Assembly (NCBI GenBank): GCA_963169175.1
Contig: CAUJFK010000157.1
Coordinates: forward strand, 1 to 25,308
Direction of reading: 5' to 3'
Origin: Acidobacteriota bacterium
Lineage (GTDB): Bacteria > Acidobacteriota > Blastocatellia > Pyrinomonadales > Pyrinomonadaceae
Length of the DNA stretch: 25,308 nucleotides
The position numbers were made by a program, and so were the translations under genes. Each line of letters opens with the position of its first letter. Position 1 is the first letter of the stretch. The notes under the pieces were generated by a model. It ran no database searches. It was not told where the DNA came from and saw only the letters and a list, made by a program, of their open reading frames with translations. Shown here in pieces: positions 1 through 8,493 of this stretch.

Positions 1-920
1 CCGTGCCACCAAGTATCGTAGGTTGAGTTGGTCGCAACGCCCGAAATTCCCTTTGCCTGAAGGTCCGCTGCCATCTTGTAGCCGACCAGCCCGACCTCGC
101 GCAATATCGACGGTGAAACGCGCGGATTCGGCGGATCAAAAAACGGTGGAATGAAGAACCGTGAAGCGTTCTGTCCCTGCTGGTGAACGTCATACACGAT
201 CTCCGGAAACCACTCCTGCCAGAAGAGCTTTGTTACGGCCCGCGTTTCTTTCAGGTTCATCATGAACCAGTCGCGGTTGTCGTCATGTCCGGCATAATGA
301 TGATACAGTTCGGGCGGCGAGGTGCCTTCGCTTTTTGTGCCGAGCGTTTTTCGGTACCAATCGGCGACCATCTGTATGCCGTCCGGATTTGGCGACGGGA
401 TCAGCAGCAGCACTGTGTTGTCCAATATTTCTTTCGTGTCCGCGTCGTTCGCATTGGCCAACTCGAACGCCAAATTCATCGACATCTGCGATGCAACTAT
501 CTCGGTCGAATGGATCGAACACGAAATAGAAACTATCGTCTTGCCGTCCGCGATCAGCTTTGCAAGCTCGGCGTCGTTCGCGACAGTTCGCGGGTCGGCG
601 AGCCGCTGATTTATCGACCGGAACTTATCGAGATTCTTTATATTTCGGGGCGAGGAAATAAAGGCGACGATCATCGGCCGCCCAAGCTCCGACCGGCCGA
701 TCTCTTTGACCAGAACGCGATTGCTCGCCTTGTCCAGCTTCGTAAAGTAATCGACTATCTGGCCCCAATCCGCGATGGTCTTGTCATCCGTCGGCTGAAA
801 TCCCAGCACCGCCCGCGGCGCCGGCACCTGAGCCGATACTGCCAGCGCGAGGAGGAAACCACAGAGACACAGAGACACAGAGAGCGATAAAAAGTGTACG
901 AGGCTGGCGCGGCGGTCCAC
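1..920 (-). CDS. M14-family zinc carboxypeptidase, exported (3' end beyond window)
   Basis: N-terminal part of a secreted M14 metallocarboxypeptidase; the gene runs off the left edge. The zinc-ligand pair HxxE is seen as HSTE (His137, Glu140) and a probable third ligand is His246 in VYDVHQQG. The motifs SPNPDG and DNRDWF are typical of bacterial M14 proteins. The catalytic glutamate should lie outside the window. No ATG is available in frame. I chose GTG at 920 because CAGGTG lies about 6 nt upstream and the translation then gives an ideal Sec signal: DRR, a hydrophobic core to about residue 28, and an AxA-type cleavage site before Q31. A second GTG at 878 lacks a ribosome binding site. Residues 13-21 of the signal are encoded by one arm of an inverted repeat (859-882). 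The gene diverges from plsC. The family call is firm; the start is less so. Confidence 0.85.
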   Translation of the reverse strand, partial: MDRRASLVHFLSLSVSLCLCGFLLALAVSAQVPAPRAVLGFQPTDDKTIADWGQIVDYFTKLDKASNRVLVKEIGRSELGRPMIVAFISSPRNIKNLDKFRSINQRLADPRTVANDAELAKLIADGKTIVSISCSIHSTEIVASQMSMNLAFELANANDADTKEILDNTVLLLIPSPNPDGIQMVADWYRKTLGTKSEGTSPPELYHHYAGHDDNRDWFMMNLKETRAVTKLFWQEWFPEIVYDVHQQGQNASRFFIPPFFDPPNPRVSPSILREVGLVGYKMAADLQAKGISGVATNSTYDTWWH

Positions 921-975
921 AATTGCACCTGCTGTGTTTGGCGTCCCGGAACTCTGTGTCTCTGTGTCTCTGTGG
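859..975. repeat. 24-bp perfect inverted repeat, CTCTGTGTC word family
   Basis: Arms at 859-882 and 952-975 are perfect reverse complements of 24 bp built from the word CTCTGTGT, separated by 69 nt. The left arm lies inside the start of the carboxypeptidase gene. The right arm lies in the plsC leader, ending 11 nt before its ATG. It belongs with the other word-like palindromes at 1813, 2841, 10138 and 11612 in general design. Spurious reading frames across it give the familiar ETQRHR peptide. A transcript through either gene's start could fold here, but any regulatory role is inference. Confidence 0.85.
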
Positions 976-986
976 TAAAAGTAGTT

Positions 987-1793
987 ATGTCGCATGATTC
1001 GGCTAACTTGTCTGTGAAGTTTGGGGAAAACGAGAAACTGGTGTTTCCTGTCGATGAGTCTAACAAATCGCGGCTCGCCGGGAAACTTCGGTACTGGTGG
1101 TGCTGGTTTGCGGCCTCCGGGCTGCTGCTGTTTGTCGGTGCACCGGCCGTACTTTTTCTTTGGATAATTAACCGGCGGCTGTGGCTTTATCCGGTGGCCT
1201 TGTGGGGAGCAAAAACGTGGCTTCAGGCATGCCGGGCGAAGGTCGAAGTGAAAGGGCTGGAAAATCTGAGCGATGATGAACAGTACGTTTTCATTTCGAA
1301 CCACCGCTCATATCTCGACACGGCGACGCTCTTTCGCTACGCAGGCAAACGCATTGGCCTTGTTGCAAAAAAAGAGCTGCTCAAGGCGCCTGTGCTCGGC
1401 CAGGCAATGCACTTTGTGAACATCATCGCCATCGACCGCTCAAACCCGGAACGCGCCCGTGCGTCAATGAGCAAGGCCCGTGAGGTTATGCGGAATGGCT
1501 ATTCCTTCGGCGTATTCGCCGAGGGCACAAGGGCAATGCCGGGTGAACTTCTGCCGTTCAAGAAAGGCGCGTTTCACCTCGCCCTTCAAACAGGCCGGCC
1601 GATCGTTCCGGTGGCGATAAAAAATTCAGACGCAATGATGGGCAAACGGACCGGCGTTGCACATCCGGGAACTGTCGAAATGACGCTGCTGCCGCCGATC
1701 GATACGAAAGAATATTCCGAATCCAACCTGATCGAACTGCTCGATAAAACCCGAACAGCAATAGCCAAAGAATTGCAGCGGTCCGCTCATTAG
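987..1793 (+). CDS. plsC: 1-acyl-sn-glycerol-3-phosphate acyltransferase (PlsC/LPLAT family)
   Basis: Acylates lysophosphatidic acid to phosphatidic acid in membrane phospholipid synthesis. The 268-aa protein has a hydrophobic N-terminal segment (about residues 37-62). It then carries the acyltransferase blocks in order: NHRSYLD (His106, Asp111 catalytic pair), VNIIAIDR around 144-151, FAEGTR (178-182, acyl-acceptor binding) and GRPIVPVAI (203-211). The reading frame opens at 894, but the segment before 987 is translated repeat DNA. ATG 987 is therefore preferred, even though its ribosome binding site is poor. It diverges from the carboxypeptidase. Substrate preference cannot be told from sequence, and some LPLAT members use other lyso-lipids. 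Confidence 0.88.
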   Translation: MSHDSANLSVKFGENEKLVFPVDESNKSRLAGKLRYWWCWFAASGLLLFVGAPAVLFLWIINRRLWLYPVALWGAKTWLQACRAKVEVKGLENLSDDEQYVFISNHRSYLDTATLFRYAGKRIGLVAKKELLKAPVLGQAMHFVNIIAIDRSNPERARASMSKAREVMRNGYSFGVFAEGTRAMPGELLPFKKGAFHLALQTGRPIVPVAIKNSDAMMGKRTGVAHPGTVEMTLLPPIDTKEYSESNLIELLDKTRTAIAKELQRSAH

Positions 1794-1812
1794 CCTTTCC
1801 ATAAACCTCTTC

Positions 1813-1915
1813 TTTTCGTGTATTTCGTGTCTTAATTTCGTGAGTTTCGTGGTCGGATTCTTTAATCCTTTAACCACGAAAAACACGAAATAAAGACACG
1901 AAATCCGCGAAACGA
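1813..1915. repeat. Word-like palindrome, TTTCGTG family, single copy
   Basis: The left arm (1813-1853) is built of TTTCGTG words ending in GTTTCGTGGT. The right arm (1873-1915) starts ACCACGAAAA and repeats CACGAAA words. Together they form a long imperfect hairpin with about 19 nt of loop. It fills the convergent gap between plsC and the next gene, so it could also stop transcription from both sides (inference). The same family makes the tandem array at 11612-11882. Confidence 0.8.
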
Positions 1916-1949
1916 AAGCAATACTAGTGCGCGAGCTTTCTGCAAAAGA

Positions 1950-2780
1950 TCAATCCGGCTTCTTCGCCGTGGGTGTTGGTGTCGGCGTTGGTACGTCCTT
2001 GACTATCTCTTCCTCGCCGACAAGCTTCACATCAGACCGGCCGAGTTTATAATCGGTGTAGCGCACGCGGAACTTGATCTTGACCGCCTGCCCGTCCGGG
2101 AAAACAAGTTCGTCATCCGATGCCGCCCATGACGGGAACCAGTATTTTCCGTCCACATTTTCGCGAATGGTATCGACAACCGGAAACCGCTGCTTCTTTT
2201 CCGGCACCGCCTTGCCTTTTGATTTGACGATCATCAGGTCCTGGTCGTCTACCCAGATGCGGCCCTGAAAATATTTGCCTTCGCCATGCTTGGGGTCGGG
2301 CGCAACCTTCGGCGCCACATCAAAGACATACAGATTCAGCTCGTCGATCTTTTCTTTGCCGAGATAGGTGAACGCGTATTGGTTCGCCACCCGCGGTTCG
2401 ATCGCAAATGGAGTTATGCCGCCCAAATTGTCGATGTCTTCGGTCGTTATAGTGATCTCTTTTACCGTCGAGATCGGCGCAAAAAGGATCTTTTCAAACC
2501 TGTCGCCCGCCTGATTGAACGTCAGGTACGAATCGCGCCTGTACGTGCCGGTTATCTGCCCGCCCATCCCGATCGTGGACATCGTCGCATACCGATTAAA
2601 GGCGTAAACATTCAACGCCTCGCGAAATAATCCTTCATTTTCAGTAAACTTCTTGACGATCCTATCAACTTCAGCCGGCGGCAGATCGACCTTGACAACA
2701 TTGGACGCGGCCTGCCCAAAAAGCTGAGAAGCAGCAAAGCAGAAAGTAAACAGCACCGGAAATATCAATTTTTTCATCAT
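1950..2780 (-). CDS. Exported protein of unknown function with Thr-Pro tail
   Basis: I do not recognise a named family. The 276-aa product has a Sec signal peptide (KK, hydrophobic core, cleavage near FGQAAS). The mature part is rich in beta strand and includes WVDDQDLMIVKSKGKA and KYWFPSWAASDDELVFPDG. This pattern recalls exported acidobacterial proteins with a LolA/outer-membrane lipoprotein-sorting-like fold, but no diagnostic motif is visible. The C-terminus is a PTPTPTPT stretch followed by a basic end. ATG 2777 has better spacing to GGAAG than ATG 2780, so the true product may be one residue shorter. It stands alone, with repeats on both sides. Confidence 0.75.
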   Translation of the reverse strand: MMKKLIFPVLFTFCFAASQLFGQAASNVVKVDLPPAEVDRIVKKFTENEGLFREALNVYAFNRYATMSTIGMGGQITGTYRRDSYLTFNQAGDRFEKILFAPISTVKEITITTEDIDNLGGITPFAIEPRVANQYAFTYLGKEKIDELNLYVFDVAPKVAPDPKHGEGKYFQGRIWVDDQDLMIVKSKGKAVPEKKQRFPVVDTIRENVDGKYWFPSWAASDDELVFPDGQAVKIKFRVRYTDYKLGRSDVKLVGEEEIVKDVPTPTPTPTAKKPD

Positions 2781-2840
2781 TCTTCCATTCGGCCTAAACT
2801 AGCGGCCTGTATTTTGCATGTAGTTTCTTGCCGGTCTCGT

Positions 2841-2949
2841 GACCTTTGCGACCTTTGTGTCTGCCCTTTGCGCATTTGTGTTAGAGGTTTTAAACACAAA
2901 GACCACGAAGTTGAAGACGCAAAGGGCACAAAGGCACTTGCGATCCAAT
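2841..2949. repeat. Word-like palindrome, CTTTGTG family, copy 1
   Basis: Nested inverted pairs: CCTTTGTG (2852-2859) with CACAAAGG (2927-2934), TGCCCTTTGCG (2862-2872) with CGCAAAGGGCA (2918-2928), and TTTGTGTT (2875-2882) with AACACAAA (2893-2900). The 3' end (2928-2949) matches the 3' end of the copy at 10226-10247 over 22 nt with one mismatch, which shows a dispersed family. With flanks it fills the 234-bp gap 2781-3014. I see no gene there. Confidence 0.8.
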
Positions 2950-3014
2950 GCTACAGCCCACGAGCATAAAGATGCCAAAAAAGCCCTAAAAGTTTACACA
3001 AGCGTGTGTCTGTG

Positions 3015-6000
3015 TCACCGCCAATTCCCGATCAGGATAAACGGCGACCAAAAATAAGGGTGGGCAAACCTTTTCGACGGTCCGTTTACCGGCCGCGTCG
3101 GCTTCGCACCTGCAGCCATGTCCGGCTCGCCAAGCAGTGCAAGCTGTGCCTGCCGCAACGCCTCGGCCTTGGTCAAGTCCGGTTTTAGATAATTGCCGTA
3201 AAATCCTACCATCAGATCGCGTGTGCTTTCATCATCGACGGGCCACAAGGTCGCCATGATCGCCCTCGCACCCTTTCGCTGCGCCAGCACTCCGAGCCCT
3301 TCGATCTCGCGGCCATCTGCCGTTTTTCCGCCGTAGCCTGTATCGCATGCCGACAGCGTTAACAACTCAACTCCCGCAAATATGTTGTCCGAACTCTTCA
3401 CCTGTGCAAGCGTCAGCTTCTCACCGTTGCCCATCAGCAGATACGAATTCAGCCCCTCGGCCTTTGTTCCGGGGATAAAGACAAAATGCGTTGCCGCGTG
3501 CGTGAACGGATAGGCTGCCCCGAGCGACTTCCTGAACTCGGCGTACGTAAACTTTTCGTCCAGAAGTTCCTTTCCCGCGATCAAGCCCGGACGGCCGTTA
3601 GCTTTTCGCTCGACCGACGGATCGTTAACGATCGCACCCAATTCCATCGGAACATTCGCGAGCGCATCCAACTTCCCCAAAGGCTTGCTCGTCCCAACCC
3701 CAAACGCATGCCACTGCTGCTTATTCACCGGTTTGAACGCAAGGTCCTGCCGCCCGGCCAATGCAAGAACGACGCTCGCGTATCGCTGCACAACATACCC
3801 TTGCTTTGCATCCCACAAAGCGGCAACGGGCACGTAGCGAAGGAATTTATCCAGCGACCAGACCACCGTCCGAATGTTTGCCGCCGCGAGGTCCTTCTCA
3901 ATGGGCTTTACCAATTCATTATAAAGCGTCTGTGCCGCCGGCCGAGGGTCGCTCCGTTCAAACCGCACCTTTACGGTCTCCGACCGCAGATCGTCAACCA
4001 GTTTTCTGAGCTGTGCTTCCGGTATCTTACGCACATAACCACGCTGTGAATTGGCAGTGGTCACAATGACCGCGAGGCTCTCCGGCCCGACGACGGTCGA
4101 GACAACTGCCGTCCGCGGATCTTTCCATTCCCTGATAATGGCACGCGCACCGCGTTCGCCGGTCGGTTCAGGCGGTATGCGAAGCGAAAGCTGGGCCTCG
4201 ACCTTAGCGACCGCGGCCTGCATCACTGCCGAGGCCTTGTTAAGCTCTGCGTTCGCCTCAGTGATCGACGTCGAAACCGCCGCACGTTTATCCGACGGCG
4301 CAATTGCTCTCTCGATCTCGAGCTTTTCTATCTTCTTGCGGGCAGTATCCAGATCTCGAGATGCGGATCCAGAAAGATCCAACGCCGTTTTCTCGGACGC
4401 GGTGAAACTCACACGATCATCAAGCGACGCAACCACGCTGCCATCGCGGTTCACGAACTCAAAATATTCCTCATCTTTCAGCATGCGGATGACACGTTCA
4501 GCCTCATGATACCGGTGCTGCTTTATCAACAATTCGGCAAGCGTCCGGTACGCATAGTCCACCGTCGAAAGAAAGCTTTTCTGAATATCGGTGTCAAAGG
4601 TCCTGATGCCGCCGCGAAGGCCCTGCAAAATATTCACAGCCTGCTTTCCGTAGAGAGTGGCAAGGCGGGGACGATCAAGGATGTTCCACGACACCATCAG
4701 ATTATTCAGGACAATGGCCTGAGCCCGGAGGTCACCTGAAGATCGATGAAGCTCAAGCGCCTGATCGAACATGCCGATCGCCTTTCGCTCATCGCGGAGC
4801 GAGTGGTATGCCGCTCCAAGATTCTGAAGGGTAATGGCTTCAGCGGTTCTATTGCCGGACGCGCGGCTTAACTCCAGGGCCTTCGTGTATTCGCCGATCG
4901 CTTTCGCGCCGTCACGGGCTTGAAGAAGCAGCGTACCGCGATTGTTGAGCCCCACTTCCTCAAAACTCTTATCAAGCAGACCGGCCCGTTCGTAAAACTG
5001 TTGAGCTTTAGCCTTATCGCCTTTCAAAGCCTCCGAAAGCCCGATATTGTTCAGCACAAACGCCTGGCCCCGCTCGTTGTTCAGCCGTTCCATTTCGGCG
5101 AGCGCCTTACGATAGCTTTCCAGCGCTTTGTCGTTCTCACCCAGGCTGTTATTCAGGAAGCCTGAATTTATCATGGTCACGGCCCATTGCTGTTTATCAC
5201 CGGTCTTGTCCGTAAGTTCGAGCGCCGCCGCAAACTCGCGGGCCGCGGCCGTGTATTCGCCAAGCGCACTTTCCAGCAGTCCAAGGTTGTTCAGAGTGAC
5301 GGCGGTGAGCACGTCATTTTTCGCCTCTCGGGACTTTGCCAACGCCTCGTCCAGGTCCTTTCTCGCATTTTCCCCGTCTCCGGCCCTCATATAAAAGAGC
5401 CCGCGGTTTCCGAGAAGTATTGCCTCGCCGATGGTATTCCCTTTCATTCGTTCCAATGCGTCTTTGTAACTGGCGACAGCATTGACACGATCACCTAAAG
5501 CGGCATAGGCATCCCCGATGTGATTGAGCATATATGCCTGATCAGCAAAGAAATTCTTTTGTTCGCAGATCTGCAGTGCACTTTTGTAGTAGCTGACGGC
5601 CCTCGCGTAGGCCCCAAGACGGAGGTGCGCATCTCCGATAAGCTTTAACATCGACTCCATGCCGAACTTGGAATCGCTCTTTTCGACAAGGGCAAGGCCA
5701 CGGTCGTAGAAATCGAATGCCTCAGCCGTTTTGCCAAGCTCAAAATATGCGCCGCCGACAAAGAACATCGCAAGCGGCACAGAGTCAGCCACGTCCGGTG
5801 AAGTTTTCAGCAGATCAAGGGCTTTTAGTTGATATTCGAGGGCGGTCTGTTTCTCACCAAGATTGGAATACGCGGTCCCGGTCTGAGATAGTAAAGCCGA
5901 CCTTTCGACCAGACCGCCTGCGTCGTCCGCGAGTATCTGCGCCCTTTTCGAAAGTTCAAGCGCCTTTCGGTTCTCGCCAAGCTTCATAAAAGCGCTGGCC

Positions 6001-6305
6001 GATTCGAAAAGCATCTCGGCTTCGTCAAGTTTGTCGCCGAGTTCGGCAAACATAGCACTTGCCTCTTCAGCTTTTGCAATGGATTCACGAAGTTCGTTTG
6101 GCGCCTGGCGCCGATTCGAGAAGGCCTTGCGCGCGATCTCTTTTGCCCGTTCGCGGTTTGCCTTGATCTCCGCCGTGTCGTTCGGTTTGCCGTTTGGACT
6201 GGTTTGAGACTGTACAACGTCAGTCCATCCAGCAAGGATGGCGATCCAAACAACCAGCGTTACAACCAAGCTAAACCGAAACCATCCATTAGATCTCTTT
6301 CTCAT
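3015..6305 (-). CDS. Exported TPR-CHAT protease
   Basis: A 1096-aa protein. An N-terminal Sec signal (RKR, hydrophobic residues about 11-27, cleavage near VQSQ) is followed by a long run of tetratricopeptide repeats (about 45-560). A helical, Lys/Glu-rich linker comes next, then a C-terminal CHAT caspase-like domain (about 800-1096). The predicted His/Cys dyad is His940 in HAATHF and Cys987 in LSACDTGYGG, followed by GLGVLAQRKGARAIMATLWPVDD and the family's typical HPYFWSPFILIG ending. CHAT domains are cysteine peptidases; TPRs usually sense partners. It overlaps the upstream CHASE2 gene by 17 bp, with GGGAGG 8 nt before ATG 6305, so the two are translationally coupled. The signal implies action outside the cytoplasm, unlike the cytoplasmic TPR-CHAT of type III-E CRISPR. 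The substrate is unknown. Confidence 0.9.
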   Translation of the reverse strand: MRKRSNGWFRFSLVVTLVVWIAILAGWTDVVQSQTSPNGKPNDTAEIKANRERAKEIARKAFSNRRQAPNELRESIAKAEEASAMFAELGDKLDEAEMLFESASAFMKLGENRKALELSKRAQILADDAGGLVERSALLSQTGTAYSNLGEKQTALEYQLKALDLLKTSPDVADSVPLAMFFVGGAYFELGKTAEAFDFYDRGLALVEKSDSKFGMESMLKLIGDAHLRLGAYARAVSYYKSALQICEQKNFFADQAYMLNHIGDAYAALGDRVNAVASYKDALERMKGNTIGEAILLGNRGLFYMRAGDGENARKDLDEALAKSREAKNDVLTAVTLNNLGLLESALGEYTAAAREFAAALELTDKTGDKQQWAVTMINSGFLNNSLGENDKALESYRKALAEMERLNNERGQAFVLNNIGLSEALKGDKAKAQQFYERAGLLDKSFEEVGLNNRGTLLLQARDGAKAIGEYTKALELSRASGNRTAEAITLQNLGAAYHSLRDERKAIGMFDQALELHRSSGDLRAQAIVLNNLMVSWNILDRPRLATLYGKQAVNILQGLRGGIRTFDTDIQKSFLSTVDYAYRTLAELLIKQHRYHEAERVIRMLKDEEYFEFVNRDGSVVASLDDRVSFTASEKTALDLSGSASRDLDTARKKIEKLEIERAIAPSDKRAAVSTSITEANAELNKASAVMQAAVAKVEAQLSLRIPPEPTGERGARAIIREWKDPRTAVVSTVVGPESLAVIVTTANSQRGYVRKIPEAQLRKLVDDLRSETVKVRFERSDPRPAAQTLYNELVKPIEKDLAAANIRTVVWSLDKFLRYVPVAALWDAKQGYVVQRYASVVLALAGRQDLAFKPVNKQQWHAFGVGTSKPLGKLDALANVPMELGAIVNDPSVERKANGRPGLIAGKELLDEKFTYAEFRKSLGAAYPFTHAATHFVFIPGTKAEGLNSYLLMGNGEKLTLAQVKSSDNIFAGVELLTLSACDTGYGGKTADGREIEGLGVLAQRKGARAIMATLWPVDDESTRDLMVGFYGNYLKPDLTKAEALRQAQLALLGEPDMAAGAKPTRPVNGPSKRFAHPYFWSPFILIGNWR

Positions 6306-7566
6306 CCTCCGTTCCTCCCGCCTGACCGGTCATTTCGCCGTAGGCCTCAGATATTTCTTTCTTATATTGCTTTTTGAAAAAGTCCTTCGCCTTATCGAAC
6401 ATCTCGGTGGCAAGCACGCCGAGCATTACGGGGGCGAAAAAGGCCCAGTGGGAAAATGACCAATAGGTAAAAAAGCTGCACACAAATGAAAGAACAAGAA
6501 TGAACGGAAGGCTCAAGAGAGCTGCCTTGCGCCACGGAAACAGGTGGAACAGAGCCATCAGCAGCACGCTGTCAAAGGCGAGCAGCAGGACAAGGGTTAC
6601 CGCACCAGGCGGTTTAACGCCGCCGCCGCGCAGTTCGGTTTCGATGACATTTGCATTGATGGCAAAACCGTCCATCATCCCGAGTGGCGTCATTCGCGTG
6701 TCCTCGGTAACGAATGACCCGCTGACGAGCACTATCTTGTCTTTCAAAAGGTCCTTATTTTCCCAGCCGCCGTCAGCGAATTTAATGATGTGCGAGGCCG
6801 GTACCCTGATCCTTCCTTCACCGTCCGCACCACGTGAAAAGCCGATCGTCAGCATCTCGTCGTTCGCCTGAAGTTCGGGAAGCTTGATCCCCGAACACCG
6901 TTCGCGGGCCGTCTCCAATATCGACCATGCGAATGAAGGTGCAATGCCGTCGGTAGTTTTGATCGATCGCGTGTAGTAGCGGGTAATACCACGCTCGGCT
7001 ATCGTCCGCGGCAGGCCCCATCTGATCGGAGTTTGGGCGGTCGAAGGAAACGGGTCTACTCCAAGTACTGGCTGCATGGAGATGTTTTCGCCGCTTCGAA
7101 AATCACGGACCCATACAAAATTACCGAGCGGCTTCGATCTAAGGTGGCCAAATTGTTCAAAACCGGTGTCGATGTCCACGCCGACCGCACAGGGTTCGCC
7201 GCCAGCTACCGCATCGATCAGGCGTTCAAATGCCGCTGGTTGCAAAGGACTTCGCTGGCCGCCGAAAACCTGAGCAAGATCGCTTTTGTCGATATCCACG
7301 ATAACGACATTGCTGTCTTCAGCGGGCATGGACGTTCGCATCTGAATGTCCAGAAACATGCGTTCCAGTTCCGAGAAAAGGCCCGCGCGATTCAGCAGGA
7401 ATGTGAACAGCAGGGCGAGCATCATCAGCGGCAATGCCTTGATCAAACGCTGCCAAAAGCTTTTCTTTTGTTTATTTTTCGTCGGTGTTGACGCTGAACG
7501 CTTTTCTATCTCGCCGTCCCCGGTCTGTGTCGGCCTGGCATTTCGACGAATTCGTTTTCGCGCCAT
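6289..7566 (-). CDS. CHASE2-domain membrane sensor without output domain
   Basis: A 425-aa protein. A basic cytoplasmic N-terminus (RKRIRRNAR) is followed by one membrane helix (about 42-60), then a CHASE2 extracytoplasmic sensor domain (about 62-320). This domain shows the VVIVDIDKSDL and CAVGVDIDTGF strands. Three membrane helices (about 324-392) and a short charged tail of about 33 residues complete it. CHASE2 normally feeds a kinase, cyclase or similar domain; none is present here, so the protein probably signals through partners. The start is 9 nt after the stop of the upstream exported gene, and its end overlaps the CHAT gene start. The operon arrangement suggests that CHASE2 anchors or activates the exported CHAT protease (inference). 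The ligand is unknown. Confidence 0.88.
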   Translation of the reverse strand: MARKRIRRNARPTQTGDGEIEKRSASTPTKNKQKKSFWQRLIKALPLMMLALLFTFLLNRAGLFSELERMFLDIQMRTSMPAEDSNVVIVDIDKSDLAQVFGGQRSPLQPAAFERLIDAVAGGEPCAVGVDIDTGFEQFGHLRSKPLGNFVWVRDFRSGENISMQPVLGVDPFPSTAQTPIRWGLPRTIAERGITRYYTRSIKTTDGIAPSFAWSILETARERCSGIKLPELQANDEMLTIGFSRGADGEGRIRVPASHIIKFADGGWENKDLLKDKIVLVSGSFVTEDTRMTPLGMMDGFAINANVIETELRGGGVKPPGAVTLVLLLAFDSVLLMALFHLFPWRKAALLSLPFILVLSFVCSFFTYWSFSHWAFFAPVMLGVLATEMFDKAKDFFKKQYKKEISEAYGEMTGQAGGTEDEKEI

Positions 7567-7575
7567 CGGTAAGCT

Positions 7576-8361
7576 CTATTTCGGTGGTCTCTGGGCCAGG
7601 CTTTCAAGTGCGGCACGCAAGAAACGGCGCTTGGTCTCGGGCCTGACCGAAGTTTCCCATTCATCGGTTATCTTACGCATTTCCTGAAATGCAGCCTTGT
7701 TTTTTTCACTATCGGCCGGCGCTGTCACAAGGATCCACGACGACGCCGTTGGCTCAAGTCCGCTCCCGTTGCTGCGCATCAGGTTGATCTCATAAAGCCC
7801 CGGCTTAGGCCCAGAGACGATCACATCTTTGCCAAGCTTCACAGGCTGGCCCCATTCGCCCGCCGCGGTAGTTCTCACCGTTCGCCAGCGTATATACTGA
7901 ACGCCTTCAGGTTCAATTATCGAGCTAAGATTCACCTTCCCATTGGCATACTCGACCACGCCCTCCGGCAGCCCGCCGCTTCTGATCATGTTCGAATCGT
8001 CCCTGTACGGGGAGCCAAAGACCGTCGCCATCACGGCCTGAAACCAGGACCGTGGCCCGGATGTGCTCGCTGCACGCGGAAGCGGGACAATGCCTGAGCA
8101 ATTGCTGCTGCAGTTCTGGCTTGCGATCACTTTGCTCTGCAGGTTTGCGATCGTGATGTAATCATCGGGCGACGCGGAACGGCGTCTAACGATACCGCCG
8201 GCCGGCAGCTTCTGCCCCGGTGCGAGGCTGGCGGCAGTATTCCCCAACGTCCAAGTCCCGCGGCGTTCCAGTACATAGGCGACAGTCGATTGCGCAGGAA
8301 TAGCTGTCGCCGCAAACAGCACGGCAGCAAACACGCACAGACCGCGGGAAGACTTGTTCAT
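7576..8361 (-). CDS. Exported protein, first gene of the CHASE2/CHAT operon (DUF928-like role suspected)
   Basis: A 261-aa protein with a clear signal peptide (MNKSSRG, hydrophobic core, cleavage near IPAQ). The N-terminal part (about 28-60) looks like a small beta domain (RRGTW, LAPGQKLPAGGIVRR) reminiscent of FecR/SH3-type folds. A cysteine pair follows in NCSSNCSG. The C-terminal part has IRWRTV and SWILVTAP strands, as in the extracytoplasmic beta-sandwich proteins (for example DUF928) that cyanobacteria encode beside CHASE2 and CHAT genes. That likeness is from memory and from context; I cannot assign the family. It is probably a cell-surface or periplasmic partner of the other two proteins. 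An extended -10 lies just upstream. Confidence 0.75.
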   Translation of the reverse strand: MNKSSRGLCVFAAVLFAATAIPAQSTVAYVLERRGTWTLGNTAASLAPGQKLPAGGIVRRRSASPDDYITIANLQSKVIASQNCSSNCSGIVPLPRAASTSGPRSWFQAVMATVFGSPYRDDSNMIRSGGLPEGVVEYANGKVNLSSIIEPEGVQYIRWRTVRTTAAGEWGQPVKLGKDVIVSGPKPGLYEINLMRSNGSGLEPTASSWILVTAPADSEKNKAAFQEMRKITDEWETSVRPETKRRFLRAALESLAQRPPK

Positions 8362-8389
8362 TCTCGACTAACTCCGGGTGATGACGCGG

Positions 8390-8398
8390 AGTATAGCA
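8390..8398 (-). promoter_or_regulatory. Extended -10 promoter element for the CHASE2/CHAT operon
   Basis: On the minus strand this reads TGCTATACT, an extended -10 consensus (TGnTATAAT-like) 28 nt before ATG 8361. No good -35 is seen at 17 bp, which is common for extended -10 promoters. It would give a leader of about 20 nt containing GGAG. This is a sequence-based prediction only. Confidence 0.5.
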
Positions 8399-8437
8399 GA
8401 GAGTTGGGGAAAAATAAATGATTTTTCGGGGCGCGAA

Positions 8438-8465
8438 AGAACCGGCCATTCGAACGGCCGGTTCT
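8438..8465 (-). terminator. Hairpin between mqnD and the CHASE2/CHAT operon
   Basis: A perfect 10-bp stem pairs 8438-8447 with 8456-8465 (AGAACCGGCC and its complement) with an 8-nt loop. It lies 29 nt downstream of the mqnD stop. On the minus strand only a short T run follows (TTTCGC), so it is a weak intrinsic terminator or an mRNA-end stabiliser. It separates the menaquinone run from the promoter of the next operon. Confidence 0.6.
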
Positions 8466-8493
8466 GCGAAAATGATCTAATTCTGTTAAATGC

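Noticed and set aside
183..890. Long plus-strand frame of 235 codons
   Set aside because: It lies antisense to the M14 carboxypeptidase, whose motifs are clear, and its translation is arginine- and histidine-rich with no family pattern. It ends in repeat DNA.
755..1066. Minus-strand frame with ETQRHR peptide
   Set aside because: This peptide is a translation of the CTCTGTGTC inverted repeat; the frame crosses the repeat and is not coding.
2839..3057. Short plus-strand frames upstream of the CHAT stop
   Set aside because: They consist mostly of the CTTTGTG palindrome and antisense of the CHAT gene end.
3486..4049. Plus-strand frame of 187 codons
   Set aside because: Antisense to the CHAT domain, with no recognisable motif and biased composition.
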